Part shown: piece by piece, positions 15,365-23,558 of the stretch
Numbering within the stretch: the first letter of the stretch is position 1
Layout of the letters: the number at the start of each line of letters is the position of its first letter
Notes under the pieces: model-generated
Seen by the model: only the letters and a program-made list of their open reading frames with translations
Databases searched by the model: none
What the model was told of the DNA's origin: nothing
DNA from: Chloroflexota bacterium
GTDB taxonomy: Bacteria > Chloroflexota > Anaerolineae > Anaerolineales > E44-bin32
Assembly: GCA_022561215.1 (NCBI GenBank)
Contig: JADFRQ010000029.1
Span: forward strand, 1 to 33,815
DNA: 33,815 nucleotides
Direction: 5' to 3'
Made by a program: the position numbers and the translations under genes

Positions 15365-16744
15365 TCAATTTCCGGCCGCGGTTAGCACAGCATCCAGGAC
15401 CTGAAGCGCGGAGAGGCGTCGGATCTCGTTGGCTTCAGCCGTGAGATGGATCCCGGTCCTCGGGTTCAAGCCGGTATTGGGCAGGTGCTGCACCGTAGCC
15501 CAAAAGTTCCAGAGCGGAATGTCATACTCATACGCAAGCTGTGCCATGATGTAGTTGAGCGGGAAATCCTCTTCGGTGGGGTCGGCTTTGGTGGAAATGA
15601 TGGGCAACACACCCTTGTCGATGCTGTACTCGATAATTTCACGCATGTAGTACTCGAAGTCATCCTCGGTGCCCGGAACCTGATCCGTTCCAATGCTGAT
15701 AAATATGATGCTGGGATTGTTCGTGCGGAACTCACAGTTGAGCGGGGTTTCGGGTGAACTGCAGCGCGTTGGATCGGCAAAGTAGCTCGAGAACACGGAG
15801 GCAGCCACGAAACCGCTCACTACGGTAACCGGTTGGCGGGTCCACACTGAGCGGAACTGTTCTACGGTTGATTGTAGGTACTCCAATTCTGCAGGCAGTG
15901 AATAATAGCTGCCACCCACTTTTTGGAACAATCGTTCTGGAAGGCTGAGACAATCACCAACGATTGAAAAAGTCTCCGGATCTGCGCTGTCACCCAAAAA
16001 GCGCTGATAGATTTCGACCGCATTTTCGCTGATGGCAGGGATGATGGGCCACTGGCGCCACTGTTCGGGCCCCAGTCGTTCCCAGGTGCCGACTTCCTGA
16101 TTCCTGGCTTGTGCTTCCGCCGCCCGGAAATCTTGCGCACACGACCCATCTGGAGGAGAATTTAAAGCGGTTGCCAGCCCATTCTCCAAGAAATACTGAT
16201 TGATAAAAGCGTTTTTGCTAAACACATAGCGCAGTAAATTCCCATCCCCATCGATTTCAGAAACGTCCTTAACTAGCGTGATCGTTTGGCCGATTAAGCC
16301 CAGATTAACTGTAAGCGTTGCCTCGCTCGCATCTGGAGTTGCAACGATCCCGAGGTACTTTACCGTGGAAATTTCGCCGTCAATAGAAACACGCAGCCGA
16401 TCGCCATCAACGACGTCGATCACAGAGGCAGTCTGGAACTCCGTCTCCCCGGGAATACAGGGCGCGTTGGGGGCGCTTTCCGACTCTTGCTCATCCTCGA
16501 CTTGCGGCAATATAATCGCCGGACCGGGCTCCACAATCAAAGGCTCACTCTCGGCATTGGGGGCGGATTGAACATTGATTGCGACTGTTTGAGGGTCGGC
16601 CACCGATTCCACAACAATCGATCCCGCCTCGACCTCGCGCAGGACGAAAAAGGAGCTTAATCCCAGCGTAAGCAGTATCCCGATTACCAGGCCAGTAAGG
16701 AGAACTTCACTTTTTGTTGTACCAATAAGTGTTGACTTGTCCAT
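15365..16744 (-). CDS. Membrane-anchored fusion: SNase-like domain plus SGNH-hydrolase-like domain, both apparently degenerate
   Basis: 459 residues. One N-terminal transmembrane helix (about 14-34) places the rest outside the cell, followed by an acidic low-complexity stalk (40-98). Residues 104-224 follow the staphylococcal-nuclease fold (ASVIDVVDGDRLRVSIDGE, STVKYLGIVATPD, GNLLRYVF, NQYFLENGLAT), but Arg35 is Lys129, Asp40 is Ala135, Glu43 is Asp138 and Arg87 is Asn169. Residues 245-459 follow the SGNH/GDSL pattern, with FSIVGDCLS (Cys265 where the nucleophilic Ser is expected), SIGTD (352-354, Thr for Asn) and TGIHLTAEAN (His433 kept, the Asp three residues earlier replaced). Both enzymes may be inactive, leaving a binding or structural role. 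The assignments rest on motif alignment by eye. ATG 16744 has weak AGAG upstream. Confidence 0.7.
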   Translation of the reverse strand: MDKSTLIGTTKSEVLLTGLVIGILLTLGLSSFFVLREVEAGSIVVESVADPQTVAINVQSAPNAESEPLIVEPGPAIILPQVEDEQESESAPNAPCIPGETEFQTASVIDVVDGDRLRVSIDGEISTVKYLGIVATPDASEATLTVNLGLIGQTITLVKDVSEIDGDGNLLRYVFSKNAFINQYFLENGLATALNSPPDGSCAQDFRAAEAQARNQEVGTWERLGPEQWRQWPIIPAISENAVEIYQRFLGDSADPETFSIVGDCLSLPERLFQKVGGSYYSLPAELEYLQSTVEQFRSVWTRQPVTVVSGFVAASVFSSYFADPTRCSSPETPLNCEFRTNNPSIIFISIGTDQVPGTEDDFEYYMREIIEYSIDKGVLPIISTKADPTEEDFPLNYIMAQLAYEYDIPLWNFWATVQHLPNTGLNPRTGIHLTAEANEIRRLSALQVLDAVLTAAGN

Positions 16745-16900
16745 AATTCTCTATAGAACATTGTAGTACGTGTGTGTGCAGGAAAGGAACAGTACTGCGG
16801 TATTGTATTCAGCCGCCTTAGATGCTTTACATTGGCTTCACCCAAGTCCATAATGCAGATTCCAGCTGCACGGCCAATAAATTGTTAAGGAGACGTAGAA

Positions 16901-17857
16901 ATGCCCAAGAAGACAGCGGATAACATGGACCTTCCCCCATCACTCACAGCTCCTCGCTATATGGACATTCCAACCTTCATGCGCACGCACTTAATCACAG
17001 ACCCAGCCGAATTTGATATCGCCATCATCGGCGTTCCTTACGACGGAGCGGTCACAAACCGACCGGGTGCGCGCCATGGGCCACGCGAACTGCGCAACGC
17101 CTCCAGCCTGATGCGCACGATTCACCATGTGACGCGCGTCAACCCCTATGAAGTCTGTCGCATTGGCGACGGCGGTGATGTGCACTTCACGCGCGTGTAT
17201 GAGATCGAGCCAAGCCATACTGAAATAACCAGCTATTTTGCCAACTTTCATGAGGCCGGCGTAGTTCCACTGGCGGCGGGCGGAGACCATTCGATCACCT
17301 TTCCGATTCTTCGGGCGATCGTGAAGAATGGCCCCGTCGGCCTCATTCACATCGACGCGCATACCGATACGTGGGATGAGTTTATGGGATCCAGGTACAG
17401 TCATGGGTCGCCCTTCCGCCGCGGCGTGGAGGAAAATTTGCTGGATCCGCAACGTACGATTCAGATTGGAATCCGTGGCGCGCAAACCTCTTCCGAGGGT
17501 TGGGACTATTCACGCGATATCGGCATGCGCGTCATTTTCATCGAGGAATTCAATCAGCTCGGCGTGGAAGCCGCGATCGCCGAGGCACGCCGGATTGTGG
17601 GCGATGGGCCGACCTATCTATCGTTCGATATCGACAGCCTGGATCCGGCATATGCTCCGGGCACAGGAACCCCGGAGGTGGGAGGACTCACGTCCATTCA
17701 AGCTCAGGAGCTGCTGCGCGGCCTGCGCGGGCTCAACCTTATCGGGGCCGATGTTGTCGAAGTCGCCCCCGCGTACGATCAAACGGGGAACACGGCGTTG
17801 GTTGGGGCGACGATGATGTACGAAATTCTGTGTCTGCTTGCCGAGTCGGTGGGATAA
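16901..17857 (+). CDS. speB: Agmatinase-family ureohydrolase
   Basis: 318 residues, cytoplasmic, with both manganese-binding motifs: GGDHS with His130, DAHTD with Asp152, His154 and Asp156, and SFDIDSLDP with Asp243 and Asp245. The enzyme hydrolyses a guanidino group to urea plus an amine, in agmatinase giving putrescine for polyamine synthesis. RPGARHGPRELRNAS and the C-terminal APAYDQTGNTALVGATMMYE are typical of the SpeB/guanidinobutyrase subgroup, so guanidinobutyrate or another guanidino compound is possible as substrate. AAGGAGA 9 bases before the ATG is a strong ribosome binding site. No polyamine genes are adjacent. Confidence 0.85.
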   Translation: MPKKTADNMDLPPSLTAPRYMDIPTFMRTHLITDPAEFDIAIIGVPYDGAVTNRPGARHGPRELRNASSLMRTIHHVTRVNPYEVCRIGDGGDVHFTRVYEIEPSHTEITSYFANFHEAGVVPLAAGGDHSITFPILRAIVKNGPVGLIHIDAHTDTWDEFMGSRYSHGSPFRRGVEENLLDPQRTIQIGIRGAQTSSEGWDYSRDIGMRVIFIEEFNQLGVEAAIAEARRIVGDGPTYLSFDIDSLDPAYAPGTGTPEVGGLTSIQAQELLRGLRGLNLIGADVVEVAPAYDQTGNTALVGATMMYEILCLLAESVG

Positions 17858-17950
17858 GTCTATCGCTCCGCGCTAGATTGTAGATCCTTCGTCTATTGAA
17901 AGTGAAGCCACAGGATAATGCATAGGGCGGTTCGCGAACTCCCCTAGTAG

Positions 17951-17969
17951 GGGCGCCGTTTCGGCGCCC
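17951..17969. terminator. GC-rich hairpin between convergent genes
   Basis: GGGCGCCG (17951-17958) and CGGCGCCC (17962-17969) pair perfectly around loop TTT. It sits 94 bases after the ureohydrolase stop and 29 bases from the stop of the opposing lipoprotein gene. There is no clear T-run. The surrounding GTAGGGGC and, just before, a GGTTCGCGAACT palindrome (17929-17940) show it belongs to the dispersed repeats; bidirectional termination is possible. Confidence 0.5.
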
Positions 17970-17997
17970 GAAGGGGGGCCTACGCCTGAGGAAACAC

Positions 17998-18540
17998 TCA
18001 ATTTGAGCTAAAGACGGTAATGGAGATGTCGGTCTTGCCAGAATCTTCGCTGCTAGTCATCACCAACACCAATTCTTCATCGCTCTTGGAAAAATTGAGC
18101 ACCCGCGTTTGTCCGATGGATAGATCCGTTTCATCCTGGCGCCAACCATTCTCCTGCAGCCGTGATAGGATCCAGGCTTCCGTCTCGTCGAGCGTCATCG
18201 ATGTTTCCAGGATGACAAGTTCGCCACCCAATTCCCCTGAATAGGCACCAAAGACGTTGGCGTCGGGGGGAAGGGGGACGTCGACGCGGGTCCATTCACC
18301 TTCGGTGAAATCTTCAATCAACTCGGCGATATTCTCTCCTGATACCTGGTCCATTAATTCAGTGAGTTTTCCGCTGATGTCATCGCCACCGACTGCCTCG
18401 AGCGCATCCTGCAGCTGCTCTTCAACGGTTTCTGAAACTTGATCGCCGATTTCACTCGCCACTTGCCCCAACAAGCTGCACGAAAGGGCGAAGAGACTCA
18501 AAGCTGTCAGGGCTAACCATCCATTCCGATTGTTTCTCAC
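17998..18540 (-). CDS. Lipoprotein of unknown function
   Basis: 180 residues from GTG 18540; GGAGGAGG about 6 bases upstream supports this start. The signal peptide ends at the lipobox FALSC (Cys21). Residues about 22-80 are acidic and probably helical (QVASEIGDQVSETVEEQLQD). Residues about 82-180 form an alpha/beta domain (WTRVDVPLPPDANVFGAYSG, TMTLDETEAWILSRLQENGW-like core), reminiscent of small domains that recur in lipoproteins of this phylum. No known function is recognised. It is convergent with the ureohydrolase gene and monocistronic. Confidence 0.65.
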   Translation of the reverse strand: MRNNRNGWLALTALSLFALSCSLLGQVASEIGDQVSETVEEQLQDALEAVGGDDISGKLTELMDQVSGENIAELIEDFTEGEWTRVDVPLPPDANVFGAYSGELGGELVILETSMTLDETEAWILSRLQENGWRQDETDLSIGQTRVLNFSKSDEELVLVMTSSEDSGKTDISITVFSSN

Positions 18541-18698
18541 CGATCGCCTCCTCCAGATAGTGTTTATCTACAAATGGGCGAGAAAAATTTACCCTGAATC
18601 GGTTTAAAAGGGAAGGTAAGAAACTGGAAAATGGAGATGGATCGTAGTTGACAAGTCAAAGTGTGAAGATGGGAAGAGCGCCATCGTCATGTGTGTAC

Positions 18699-18757
18699 GG
18701 GCGAAGCATTTGCTTCAAGGTTTTTATTATCTTCGCCTGCGGACAAATGCTTCGCCC
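18699..18757. repeat. Inverted repeat with 14-bp arms (GGGCGAAGCATTTG)
   Basis: GGGCGAAGCATTTG (18699-18712) is exactly complementary to CAAATGCTTCGCCC (18744-18757), with a 31-nt spacer. A related half copy (gaatgcttcgcccatac) lies near 21993-22009. It is flanked by gtac and taac, as in other repeats in the window. Confidence 0.65.
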
Positions 18758-18823
18758 TAACAAAACTCTTTTTCAATCCAAAAAATCATCATCGCAGTGA
18801 AGGGGCGGAGTCTCCCCGCCCAA

Positions 18824-18840
18824 GGCGCAGGGACTGCGCC
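18824..18840. repeat. Compact 7-bp hairpin downstream of tldE
   Basis: GGCGCAG (18824-18830) and CTGCGCC (18834-18840) are exact complements around loop GGA. With the adjacent GC hairpin it forms a double palindrome. No T-run on the minus strand, so termination of tldE here is only possible. Confidence 0.5.
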
Positions 18841-18922
18841 CCGAGAATCCTGAGACATGCTCAGCGAAGGTAAGCTCGTTAATGCGCGGCGGTCATGGGC
18901 GCCGCGGCTGCTCCCCAACACA

Positions 18923-20233
18923 TTACCCTGAGGTTTCCCCTGCGATGGTGAGGTCGTTGAAGCGCGCCGTGACTGGGCCAAGGTAGTTGCCATAGAAGCC
19001 GGTTTCAGATGACCAATGCACGTTGGCCAGCGCATCGAGCAGGTTGCCGACGAGCATGCCTCCTTTAAAAGTGGTGCGTTTTTCGCCATCGACGATGGTT
19101 CCCAGACGAATTTCACACGCAAATTCGCCGGAAAGTGAATCGGGATTAAACCAGGAGAACTCCGCAACTTCGATGTGTGGCAACTTGGCTAATTCCTCGG
19201 CGGAGGTCGATCCTGGGGCGATCTCGATATTGCCGAATGCGCCGGTTACCGGCAGGTCGAGATAATTAGCAAAACGTTGGCTGGCGGTGAAAGCACGCAG
19301 TTCGTTCTCACGCACCAATTCAACTCGTTGAGCACGAATGCCCTCGCCATCAAATCGATTCGAGTTTGTCCCGTATGGCAGTTGTCGATTGGCCCACATC
19401 GTGAACGCGTCACCTTGGACCTCAGCGCGAAAGATCGATTGTCCAATCTCCCAGGGCGTTTCGCCGCTGTACTTAAACTGCGCGGATGAAAGGATCTGCA
19501 GCACGCTGGAATTCATCATTTCCGCTAACGCCTCACCGCCGACAATGACCGGACCAGAATAGTTTGGCGGTTTTTTGGCAATCAGAAGATCAGCCGCGCG
19601 CTGCATACGGCGGGCGAGAACGGCTTCTATGTTAAGATCCGAAATCCTGCGGCGGTCCAGTCGCACAAAGGATTCCACCTCCGCCTCATCTTTGCCCGCA
19701 ATGAGAACCCACTCGAGATGTAGTTTTGTGGAGGCCTGCTGGGCATCAATTCCTCGGCTATTTACGATGCGCGTGATCGTTTCCGAGGTGGTACATTCCG
19801 CGGCAGTAAGACGAACCGAGGGATTTTTCGCCGCGCCAGCCTTCAACCGGGATAGGATAACCCTTACGCTCTCATCCGGATTCCCCTGCATTTGATTGTC
19901 AGCGATTGATATTTCGGGCAGCGGGGTGGGTTCAGGAAAATTGTAAGGCTCATTGTGTACCAGACTGGCCATAAATGCCGCCTCGTCCAACGCTTTGCTG
20001 ATATCTTCACCTGGCAGCAGCGTGACATTTCCTGCGCCCACGCGCTGCTCCCCTTCGGCGTTTGATGTTTCACGCAATACGTTAACAATGATGCGTTCCC
20101 TCTCTACGGATCGAACGGCTTCTGTTACTGCCTGCAGGTCATATTGCTGCGCTGATCTCGACTTCATATGGCGTACACTCCAGGCTTTCAATTCCGAGCG
20201 CGCCATTAAGCCCTCGACAATGGCATCCAGCAT
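18923..20233 (-). CDS. tldE: TldE/PmbA-family subunit of the TldD-TldE metalloprotease
   Basis: 436 residues. TldE forms a heterodimer with TldD, and together they degrade unstructured peptides inside the cell and mature some ribosomal peptides and toxins in other bacteria. TldE itself carries no zinc motif, as expected here. Recognisable blocks include a GEDISKALDEAAFMA region and PPNYSGPVIVGGEALAEMM, then a C-terminal half with LDLPVTGAFGNIEIAPGST and FKGGMLVGNLLDALANV, which match the PmbA/TldD superfamily. Its ATG (20233) shares a base with the TldD stop (TGATG), so translation is coupled. Confidence 0.85.
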   Translation of the reverse strand: MLDAIVEGLMARSELKAWSVRHMKSRSAQQYDLQAVTEAVRSVERERIIVNVLRETSNAEGEQRVGAGNVTLLPGEDISKALDEAAFMASLVHNEPYNFPEPTPLPEISIADNQMQGNPDESVRVILSRLKAGAAKNPSVRLTAAECTTSETITRIVNSRGIDAQQASTKLHLEWVLIAGKDEAEVESFVRLDRRRISDLNIEAVLARRMQRAADLLIAKKPPNYSGPVIVGGEALAEMMNSSVLQILSSAQFKYSGETPWEIGQSIFRAEVQGDAFTMWANRQLPYGTNSNRFDGEGIRAQRVELVRENELRAFTASQRFANYLDLPVTGAFGNIEIAPGSTSAEELAKLPHIEVAEFSWFNPDSLSGEFACEIRLGTIVDGEKRTTFKGGMLVGNLLDALANVHWSSETGFYGNYLGPVTARFNDLTIAGETSG

Positions 20234-21618
20234 CAGCCTAGCCTCGCTCTCAGCAGAAGGTGAGGTCCGCCTGTGCTAATGGGCACCATTTCCTTATGCC
20301 CTTTGCCGCAGGTGCCGCCGCTATGTTTCAGATCGTTTCCGACGGCGCTGATGCTCTGCAGCACTTGTGGAACGAAGCCGGTGAGCGCAATCGGCGCATA
20401 CATTCTTCCTGTAACTTTGCCCTGCTTGATCTCATAACCATAATGACACGTCACCTGAATCCCCCATCCCTTGGGATCTTCCATTCCAGAGGATGATTTT
20501 TTGAGATAGATGCCGTCTTCTACTTGGCTGATAAGATCGTCGACCGGTGTGGTTCCCTGTCCGAAGAAGGTGTTGCTCATCCGCGTATACGTCTTGCGGC
20601 TAAAATCCTGGCGGCGGCCATTCGGCGAACGCGGGATGTTCAACGCCGTGGCTGAATAAAGATCGGTGAGCCCGCGTCGAAATATGCCCTGATCGACGAT
20701 TTGGGTTCCTTCGGCGATGCGACCCTCATGATCAAAGAAATACGATCCATATTCACCCGGTAGGCTGGGATCATCCCAAATTTCCACAGCGGGTGATCCG
20801 ATCTGCTGGCCAAGATAGGAGGAAGCCTTGGCGCGATCTTTCAAGAACATGTCGGTCTCAACCCCATGACCGAATGATTCATGCGCAAGCGTCCCCGACA
20901 CACTTGGGTGGGCAATGATGTTGTACTCGCCGGGTTCGACACGCTCGGCGCCGAGAAGGCGAAAAGTGGTTTCGACAAAATCCTGCAGCTCATCGTCGCC
21001 GAACGACAGGATTTCCCAGCCGGCAGTACCGTATTTACCCAGCCAGTTGAAACGAATGCCAGCCTCACTGGAAACGGTAAGGAAGACAAAAAGAACGAGA
21101 CGTTGTATATCCTGCGCCAGATCGGCGTGTCGGTTGCGAAAAATCGATTGCTCACGGGTTTCACGATATTGAATCCTCACATTGACAATTTTCGGATCGA
21201 TTTTTCTTACGCGCTGATGAAGATCACGCAGGCGTTCGAGTTTTTCTTTGGTGGAAAGAGTAGTGGGGTCGATTTCCATCGCGGTGACAAAATCGCCCTG
21301 GCGGCGGGGCCCAGGATCAATTTTCGTGTGGTTGCTAAATGTCGCCTCGCTGAGCAGCGCCTGGGCGCCGCGCTGAATGGATTCTTTGTCGAAGCCTCCA
21401 ATGGCACGCTCGCGCATGGTTCGCCCGTCGAAAGCAGTGATAACGGTGCCCGCCGTAGGATCGCCCTGCGAGACCGTTTCCTGCTGGTTATCGATAAAAA
21501 TGTTCATCCCGCTGTTGGACGAGAGAAATACCGCGCCATAGGGCGCGCGCGCTTCAATGCTGGAGACGATGTCGCCCAATGCAGGGCGCAGGTTATTCAT
21601 TTGTGGATGGATGCTCAA
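20233..21618 (-). CDS. tldD: TldD, zinc metalloprotease catalytic subunit
   Basis: 461 residues from TTG 21618; GGAGGG 4-5 bases upstream supports TTG over the in-frame ATG at 21600, which has no ribosome binding site. The zinc site is complete: HESFGH (246-251) in SGTLAHESFGHGVETD is the HExxxH motif, and Cys437 in GGTCGKGHKE is the third ligand. EYGSYFFDHEGR and GRRQDFSRKTYTRMSNTFF blocks are typical. Acts in the cytoplasm with TldE, its coupled downstream partner. I saw no short precursor-peptide gene next to the pair, so a general peptide-degradation role is the simplest reading. Confidence 0.9.
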   Translation of the reverse strand: MSIHPQMNNLRPALGDIVSSIEARAPYGAVFLSSNSGMNIFIDNQQETVSQGDPTAGTVITAFDGRTMRERAIGGFDKESIQRGAQALLSEATFSNHTKIDPGPRRQGDFVTAMEIDPTTLSTKEKLERLRDLHQRVRKIDPKIVNVRIQYRETREQSIFRNRHADLAQDIQRLVLFVFLTVSSEAGIRFNWLGKYGTAGWEILSFGDDELQDFVETTFRLLGAERVEPGEYNIIAHPSVSGTLAHESFGHGVETDMFLKDRAKASSYLGQQIGSPAVEIWDDPSLPGEYGSYFFDHEGRIAEGTQIVDQGIFRRGLTDLYSATALNIPRSPNGRRQDFSRKTYTRMSNTFFGQGTTPVDDLISQVEDGIYLKKSSSGMEDPKGWGIQVTCHYGYEIKQGKVTGRMYAPIALTGFVPQVLQSISAVGNDLKHSGGTCGKGHKEMVPISTGGPHLLLRARLG

Positions 21619-22055
21619 GATGCCCTCCGTGGGTTTGATGCGTTAGATGAGTACACTCCATTTTACCTATTATGCCTGAATGATAACAAATGGATCACGT
21701 GGAATAGAATGGGATTTGAAGATTGCTCCTCCGTCAAATAATGTCATGTGGGCGGATGCCAGTCGCCTTTACGACTGATGCTTGATGGATTGCATGGGTT
21801 TTACGGTCTGCGGAAAACCCTTGTAGGGGCGGTTGGCTGACCGCAGGTTAGCTTAAACCGCCCGGATGGAGAATCATCAATGTACGGGCGAATCGAGCGC
21901 GCGATAGCATTGGGATCATATTAAGGGGAGATTGGCTATGCAACATTAGTTTCCCCAATCTACCAACCTATCAGGAGAATACATGATAGCCGAATGCTTC
22001 GCCCATACGACAGGGGGCCGGTAATTCAGCGAATGCATTTGCGAGCTGCCGAACC
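21619..22055. other. Non-coding spacer with dispersed repeat pieces
   Basis: About 435 bases between two minus-strand genes; the first 100 should contain the tldDE promoter. Pieces of dispersed repeats are visible: gtaggggcggttggctgaccgc near 21823-21844, tgtacgggcgaatcg near 21880-21894, and gaatgcttcgcccatac near 21993-22009. None forms a long perfect hairpin. Confidence 0.5.
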
Positions 22056-23171
22056 TTACAATCCCTTGAGGTATTTGTCAAAAAAGGCAATCGTGCGCGT
22101 CATCGCCAGGCCGAAGGAATTCGCCAGGTTGTGATCGTCGCCTTCATAGGTGTAGAACTCCACTGTTTTTCCGATTTTTAATGTTTGATGGTAGAGGATA
22201 TCCGAGTTCACCAGCGGGACGCTGGTATCGGCGGTCCCATGATGGAGCTGGATCGGACCCGATAGGTCCATTAAATAAGTGTTAGCAGAAATGGAATCCC
22301 AGAATTCCGGATCTAACGCCGGTGGGCCGAAAAAGGCGAGCAGGCTGCTGCGCCAACTGCCGCGAAAACGCGGTGTGGCGTTCGGCGCCGGTGTGCGCGT
22401 CGGCCGGTTAAAAAGATCGGGATACGCGCCAACGACCCCGGCCCAGATCACGCCCGCTTTGATGTCCACATGGCTGACCATCGAGCGCAGCGTGATGTAG
22501 CCGCCCAGGGAATGCCCCCACATGCCGATGCGCTCCGGATCGGCATCCGCAAAGCGCGCCATTGTTGCCACCGCGTTGAGAACATCGATCGTGTAATCCG
22601 GTGTTCCGTAAGCGCCGCGTGCCACGCCCTCCGAGTCACCGTGCCCGCGATAGTCCGATCGAAACACGATGTACCCACTGCGGGCGAGCCAGTCAACGTA
22701 AGCCACGTAGCGTTCCGTGGTGCGGTATTGATCCGGACGGATCCAACCGTGGTTGAAGATGATCACCGGCCAGCCGCTGGCCGGTTTCTCACCGTTGGGG
22801 ACCGTGAGCAGAGCATTGATCGTCAAGCCCTCGGATTCGTAGGAAGCGAGGTAGCGTTGGTAGTTGCTGCCTGGGGTGAGGGTCTCAAGGATGGTGACAT
22901 CACTTCCGGGATGCGCGCCATCGCGCAGATAGGTAATCGTGAGAGGATGGGGCGTCGGAGTTGGAGTCCGCGTGGCGGTGCTGGTTGGTGTCGGGGTGGG
23001 GGTTATGGAAGGTGTTGGAGTTAACGTCGCCGAGGCTGTCGCGGGAAGCACGGGCACCCGTGTTGGCTCCTCAGCCCCACAGGCAGTCACGAAAATGGCA
23101 AATGCCAGGAGCAACCCGCGTCCTGATAATTTTCCAGCGACCGAAAGTTTCAGCAACCTGTGTGCAGACAT
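22056..23171 (-). CDS. Lipoprotein alpha/beta hydrolase (prolyl-oligopeptidase/esterase type)
   Basis: 371 residues. The signal peptide ends at lipobox VTAC (Cys31), then a long Thr/Pro linker (about 40-76) lifts the enzyme off the membrane. The hydrolase domain (about 77-371) has an oxyanion strand (VIIFNHGW), RSDYRGHGDSEG, nucleophile Ser221 in GMWGHSLGGY, acid Asp315 in HHGTADTSVP and base His347 in GDDHNL, so the Ser-Asp-His triad is complete. Such surface enzymes cleave esters or short peptides; the substrate cannot be told. Thr/Pro linkers are shared by several exported proteins in the window. Start ATG 23171, preceded by weak purines. Divergent from the lysyl-oxidase-like gene. Confidence 0.85.
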   Translation of the reverse strand: MSAHRLLKLSVAGKLSGRGLLLAFAIFVTACGAEEPTRVPVLPATASATLTPTPSITPTPTPTSTATRTPTPTPHPLTITYLRDGAHPGSDVTILETLTPGSNYQRYLASYESEGLTINALLTVPNGEKPASGWPVIIFNHGWIRPDQYRTTERYVAYVDWLARSGYIVFRSDYRGHGDSEGVARGAYGTPDYTIDVLNAVATMARFADADPERIGMWGHSLGGYITLRSMVSHVDIKAGVIWAGVVGAYPDLFNRPTRTPAPNATPRFRGSWRSSLLAFFGPPALDPEFWDSISANTYLMDLSGPIQLHHGTADTSVPLVNSDILYHQTLKIGKTVEFYTYEGDDHNLANSFGLAMTRTIAFFDKYLKGL

Positions 23172-23558
23172 ATGGGGGAAATTCTATCAGAATGATCAGG
23201 AAGCCGTGATCGGGACGCCGGAAGAGGTCTCGAATATGCCGCCTTTAGGGGGCACGTCTGTTTGATGGATATTCCCATTGCGTGCCCTTTCTTTAAATCG
23301 ATCCAGTGAACCCGGTCACGGTTTTTTCCGTAGGGATCAGAACCTTTTTGAAAAAAGTGCTCGACATCACAGAAATTCATTATCATTCCCCATATACAAT
23401 CTAGATTGGCCAATAGACTGCGGAGACCAGGACAATTTCAAGGTTTGACGAAGCTTCATACAATATTAACGAAGAACTTAACCCAAAACTTAGGATTACG
23501 GCGATAATCTTTAAATACTATGGCAAAGCAAAATAATATTTAGGGGCAACTACCGTAC
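23172..23558. other. Divergent promoter region, no gene seen
   Basis: About 385 bases between divergent genes. 23430-23558 is AT-rich (acaatattaacg, ataatctttaaatac), suitable for the promoter of the lysyl-oxidase-like gene, but no pair of boxes is clear. The 23150-23413 minus-strand frame has no ribosome binding site or domain. Confidence 0.45.

Larger units (their letters stand above)
18541..18922. other. Repeat-bearing spacer between lipoprotein gene and tldE
   Basis: About 380 bases. The half near 18541-18660 should hold the lipoprotein promoter. 18699-18757 contains an inverted repeat with 14-bp arms. 18802-18820 (GGGGCGG...CCGCCC) and 18824-18840 (GGCGCAG-GGA-CTGCGCC) are compact hairpins lying beyond the 3' end of tldE. 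Confidence 0.6.

Noticed and set aside
20841..21741. Long opposite-strand frames over tldD, one of 286 codons on the plus strand
   Set aside because: tldD has its full zinc motif on the minus strand; the opposite frames have no domain and result from codon bias.
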